Of a stretch of DNA of 35,287 nt, positions 31,915-35,287 are shown in pieces. Position numbers and translations under genes: made by a program. Under the pieces are notes generated by a model. The model was given only the letters and a program-made list of their open reading frames with translations, searched no databases and had not been told where the DNA came from. The stretch's first letter is position 1, and each line of letters opens with the position of its first letter. Origin of the DNA: Haplomitrium mnioides (taxonomy: Eukaryota > Marchantiophyta > Haplomitriopsida > Calobryales); contig JBNGIS010016179.1 of NCBI GenBank assembly GCA_049999725.1, positions 1 through 35,287 of the forward strand. The letters run 5' to 3'.

Positions 31915-32572
31915 TGTCGCTCCCATGTTTCAGGCCTTAACCTTTTTAGGCCCCGTTTTGATGCAAGGGAGGACAGGTTTGCAGGCTTTGGGGTTCTTTT
32001 CTGAGATAGCCCCTCGCCAGTTACCACTTTCAGACCTTAAGGACTCTTCCTCTCCTTACAGGTCTGTTGTGCTTCTCTCACTCCTCTTCTTCACACACTC
32101 AAGTCAGAGATTTCATACATTCACTCACAGGTCCACATCCATAAGACCCAGCTAGCTTGTGTGATTCTTCCTCTTTATCCTTAGGACCCAATGACTTAGG
32201 CCATGCCACCTTATTTATGCTTGGGCAGAATGGTGCAGGTGATCTGCACAACTGAACACACAACAGCTCTGGACTCCCCCTTTCAGGGTGGTCACAGGTC
32301 TGCTACAACTATTCCTAACTAATTCCTAACTATGCAAATAGGATCAGGAACAGAGAGCATTCACCCCCAGGAAACCAGACTTGTGTCAAGGGATTTGACT
32401 CCCCCTTCAAGTGTGTTCCCAGGGTCTGCTCAACTGATCTGATGTCCACTAATCTAAGAACTCCAAGGGATACACATGCAGAAATGAAATCTAACTACAC
32501 ATATATAAACAACACATATGTACACTATATGCAAGAGAAAACAGAGTCCTTGAAGGCCCTCTGGAATTCTAA

Positions 32573-32581
32573 CTATATATA
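32573..32581 (-). promoter_or_regulatory. LTR A TATA box
   Basis: Minus strand TATATATAG preceded by GGGAAG and followed by TTAGAATTCCAGAG, matching the box at 10527-10535. Confidence 0.65.
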
Positions 32582-32896
32582 CTTCCCTTGTGAATCCCGC
32601 TTCCTTACAACTGCAGCCCAGCAACCCACACACCCTCCACTCCAGATAGTTTTTCAACTTCCTTCGCGAGAAGCCCTGCTTTTACTTCCTCAGGCTAGGA
32701 AGAGAGTTTCTTTTACTTCCACCTTTGGAAGACAGCTTTACCAGCTGCAGGTAGCCCACTCCACCCTCGAGCCTCAACGGGTCTTACTATGACCAGTGCA
32801 CCGGCATTGGCACAGCCCCCCCTCTCAGCCCACTTGAGAATTTAACACACCAGAGTGTTCTTCGAACACTCTGGGTTGATGCGCTTGCACAAGGGA

Positions 32897-33488
32897 CTGC
32901 CGAGAGACTCCCAGCTCACTACTAGGCAGCCTCTCCTTAGTTCTCGGCCGACCGAATCCCCCTTCCAAGCTATCGTATCAGTAACCCTCTGCCTTGGTCC
33001 GCCTGCAGGGACGAGTTCACCTGGATGGCCTGAGCATCCAGAGCTCACTACTCATGCAACACTCGACGCCCCTCCAGTCCACCTCCGAATCCCCCGGTTC
33101 CCCTTGAGTAAGTAACTCTGCTTCACGTAGCCTTCAATTGAATGATCGCCCTGCCTTACCATGCGCAATCCCCTTTCTTGCTATCGTTGTCACCCCGCAA
33201 TGGCCTGCGAAACGCCGAGACGACCCCCAGCTCACTACCAAGCAGCCTCTCCTTAGTTTTCGGCCGACCGAAAACCCCTTTCGAGTTATCGTATCAGTAA
33301 CCCTCCGCTCTAGTCCGCCTGCAGGGACGAGTTCACCTGGATCGCCCGAGCATCCAGAGCTCACTACTCATGCAACACTCGGCGCCCCTCCAGTCCACCT
33401 CCGAATCCCCCGGTTCCCCTTGAGCGCATAACTCTGCTTCACGTAGCCTTCAATTGAGTAATCGCCTTGCCTTACCATGCGCGAATCG
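32897..33488 (-). repeat. 316-bp tandem duplication in LTR A
   Basis: CCAGCTCACTAC begins at 32911 and at 33227, and CCCCTCCAGTCCACCTCCGAA occurs at about 33068 and 33384. Period 316. It corresponds to the 269-bp duplication at 9753-10240, so the duplication predates the split of these two LTRs, while LTR B keeps one copy. Confidence 0.85.
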
Positions 33489-35287
33489 CGAGCCCCGCAG
33501 CGTTATGCCTCCAACAATTGCCCGTGCATCAACCTCGAAGAATTCCAATGTCGCCCAGGTATACTCCCCCGCAACTCGCGAGCCCGATCCCACAAATGGT
33601 CGTTAATCCCGTTTTGCTTCTTGGAGTTGGGAGGTGACGACGCGTGGCACCTGACAGTTAATCCCGTTGCAATGGAGAAGGAGCACACGCCACGTATCTT
33701 GCAGTTCATCGAAGGAAACACGATGTCAACGGTAACAACTCCGAAGAATCTTGCGGGAAGAGATTCCGCAGATTCCCATAGGAGCAAGTCCGAAGGGGCT
33801 ATCGGAACCGAGTTCTATAGTGCCCCTCGGAACCGATTCCAAGGAATCTCCTTCGATGCCCCTGCAGATGCTTTTTTCCTCCCCTCGCGCCACGTCCTCC
33901 GTTGCACCGCCGTCCGCCACCGCCCCGCAAGGGGGTAGGCTGACCGTCGCGCTACCTGCCTTCCGCAGTTGACCCGCACATCGCTCGAGGTCGGATGAAC
34001 TCTCCTCCTTGTGACGCGTGTCCCGTGAGTCGCTTCGGGGTCCTTGGAGTCGCCACGTCCTCCGAAGGGCGCCGTTCGCCGCCGCCCCACAAAGGGGTAG
34101 GCGGACCGTCGCGTTGACCTTCATCCGATGTTGACCTCCGGAAACCCTTCCTTGCTTCCCAGCGTGCCACGTTTCCGAAGCCGTCCACGGAATCACTATG
34201 CTCGCCGAGTAAGAACTGCTGCCGATTGTCGCCGTTTTGTCCTTCCTTCGAGATAAGAACCAAGCGTGCGCCTGAGGCTCCCGTTGTTATCTGTTGCGAA
34301 AGCTCGATATAGGGACTGCAAGGCCCCTTAGGACCGTTAATCCCTCTGACGAACTGTCAGATGTTGCCGTTGGACCCCACCGAAGCTTCGCCCCAGGTCC
34401 TGTCGGAGCTACGATGAATCTCCCTTTCGGCTGCGCTTGTTCCCCCGTCGGTCGCACCGGCGTTGTCTTGATTTTTCGGCCGCCCCATCTTGCCACCCGG
34501 TTCACCGATAGATCGTCTTTTCGGTGTACCCTTCGTTTCCCCCAACCGAATCGGCGCTACATCGCCCTTCTGGCTCAGCCTTCTTCCCGTTGGTCGGTTC
34601 ATGATGGATCTCCATTTCCCCACTAATATCAGCACCTCGTTTGAACCGGGTCGCCGCCAAGTCGTTGTTTTGCCTTCGCTCGCTCTTACTCGGCCCACTA
34701 GGTGATCTGTCCCCCTTTTGGCTCTCCTCTCCTCTTCCTCTTGGATCTGCGATGTATCGCCCTTACGGCCCTCCTCCGCTTTCCTTCAGCTAGACCCGCG
34801 ATAAGTCGTTGTTTTGGGCCTTCCTCCTTGCTCCCCTGTTGGGTCTTTCGCGGATTCCTCTTAAGCGGGGTGTCCCACGTCGTAAGACGGTTCGGAACCC
34901 CGCTAAGTGGTCTCCCCACTTAGGGAGGCGCCTTTCCGCAAACCCGCGGGCCTCCTGCTGCTGCCACGTCATCCGTGGAATCCCGCGAAGGCCTCTGGAG
35001 ACGCCACGTTTCCGTGGAACCTCGCGGGACCTCTCGGGGACTTCACTCTTTCCTTGGGACTTACCGACTCGGATGGATCGTTCGATCGGCCTCTACAGGG
35101 TTCGCTGTTGCTTGCGGGATCAAGGCGTCCCTCTTCCCTAGCCTTGCTCGCCCTCGTGACGATCTTACCTCCTCCTGTCAGCTCCCAATCCTTGCTTCCC
35201 GATTTGTGGCCGCTGTAGGACCCCCGCGATCTGCCCTTTCTTCGGAGTGCCTTCGGGTGTCCTTGTTGTTGATCCCCTCTTCTTCCT

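Larger units (their letters stand above)
31915..35287 (-). mobile_element. LTR A (about 3.4 kb seen, runs off the window)
   Basis: On the minus strand, co-linear with 7795-11208 of the left 3' LTR. It ends ATGGGAGCGACA at 31915; the first about 390 bases lie outside the window. Its last 1.5 kb (31915-33450) is very similar to 9700-11208, including TATA, PPT look-alikes and the R-U5 stretch with GTAACTGGCGAGG. The distal part is more diverged, with extra subrepeats at 33900-34150. Open frames (for example 34294-34626 plus) are overlapping and unrecognised. Confidence 0.85.

Overview
The window looks like repeat-rich nuclear DNA of a land plant. It has long Ty3/Gypsy-type LTRs, spliceosomal introns with GTAAGT/CAG borders, TATA boxes, and repeated decay of Gln codons into stops. 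No intact protein-coding gene was found. The combination of gene families suggests a seed-free plant (fern, lycophyte or bryophyte), but the sequence alone does not prove this. I saw no rRNA, tRNA or CRISPR locus.

Layout. Positions 1-2298 are a window-truncated LTR-like sequence (LTR C, probably minus strand). From about 2524 to 28847 the substrate is AT-rich DNA built of tandem units of about 8 kb. Each unit holds a divergent pair of decayed genes. Gene F, on the minus strand, resembles an uncharacterised transposase-like eukaryotic family. Gene E, on the plus strand, has four exons and appears to join a ParB/sulfiredoxin-like domain to a beta-class N4/N6 DNA methyltransferase. Unit 1 runs from about 2524 to 17530, unit 2 from about 17600 to 25890, and the start of a third unit is visible at about 28540-28847. 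Two back-to-back TATA boxes, conserved in both units, lie between F and E.

Three LTR insertions overlie this substrate. A plus-strand element (3409-11208) with a 5-bp target-site duplication GCACT interrupts F of unit 1; unit 2 preserves the empty site. It carries only the end of gag and a protease, then a polypurine tract and a 3' LTR of about 3.8 kb. A minus-strand pair of related LTRs (28848-31875 and 31915-35287), separated by 39 bp, interrupts the F fragment of unit 3. LTR C lies upstream of F in unit 1.

The 10-N gap at 6932-6941 is flanked by two nearly identical copies of about 1.77 kb. One ends exactly at the gap and the other begins exactly after it, so the duplication is probably an assembly artefact (two overlapping contig ends left unmerged).

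The most interesting object is the repeated F/E unit: a transposase-like gene back to back with a ParB-methyltransferase gene. Its introns and flanks carry arrays of a 16-bp palindrome. It may be a decayed large mobile element carrying its own DNA-modification gene.
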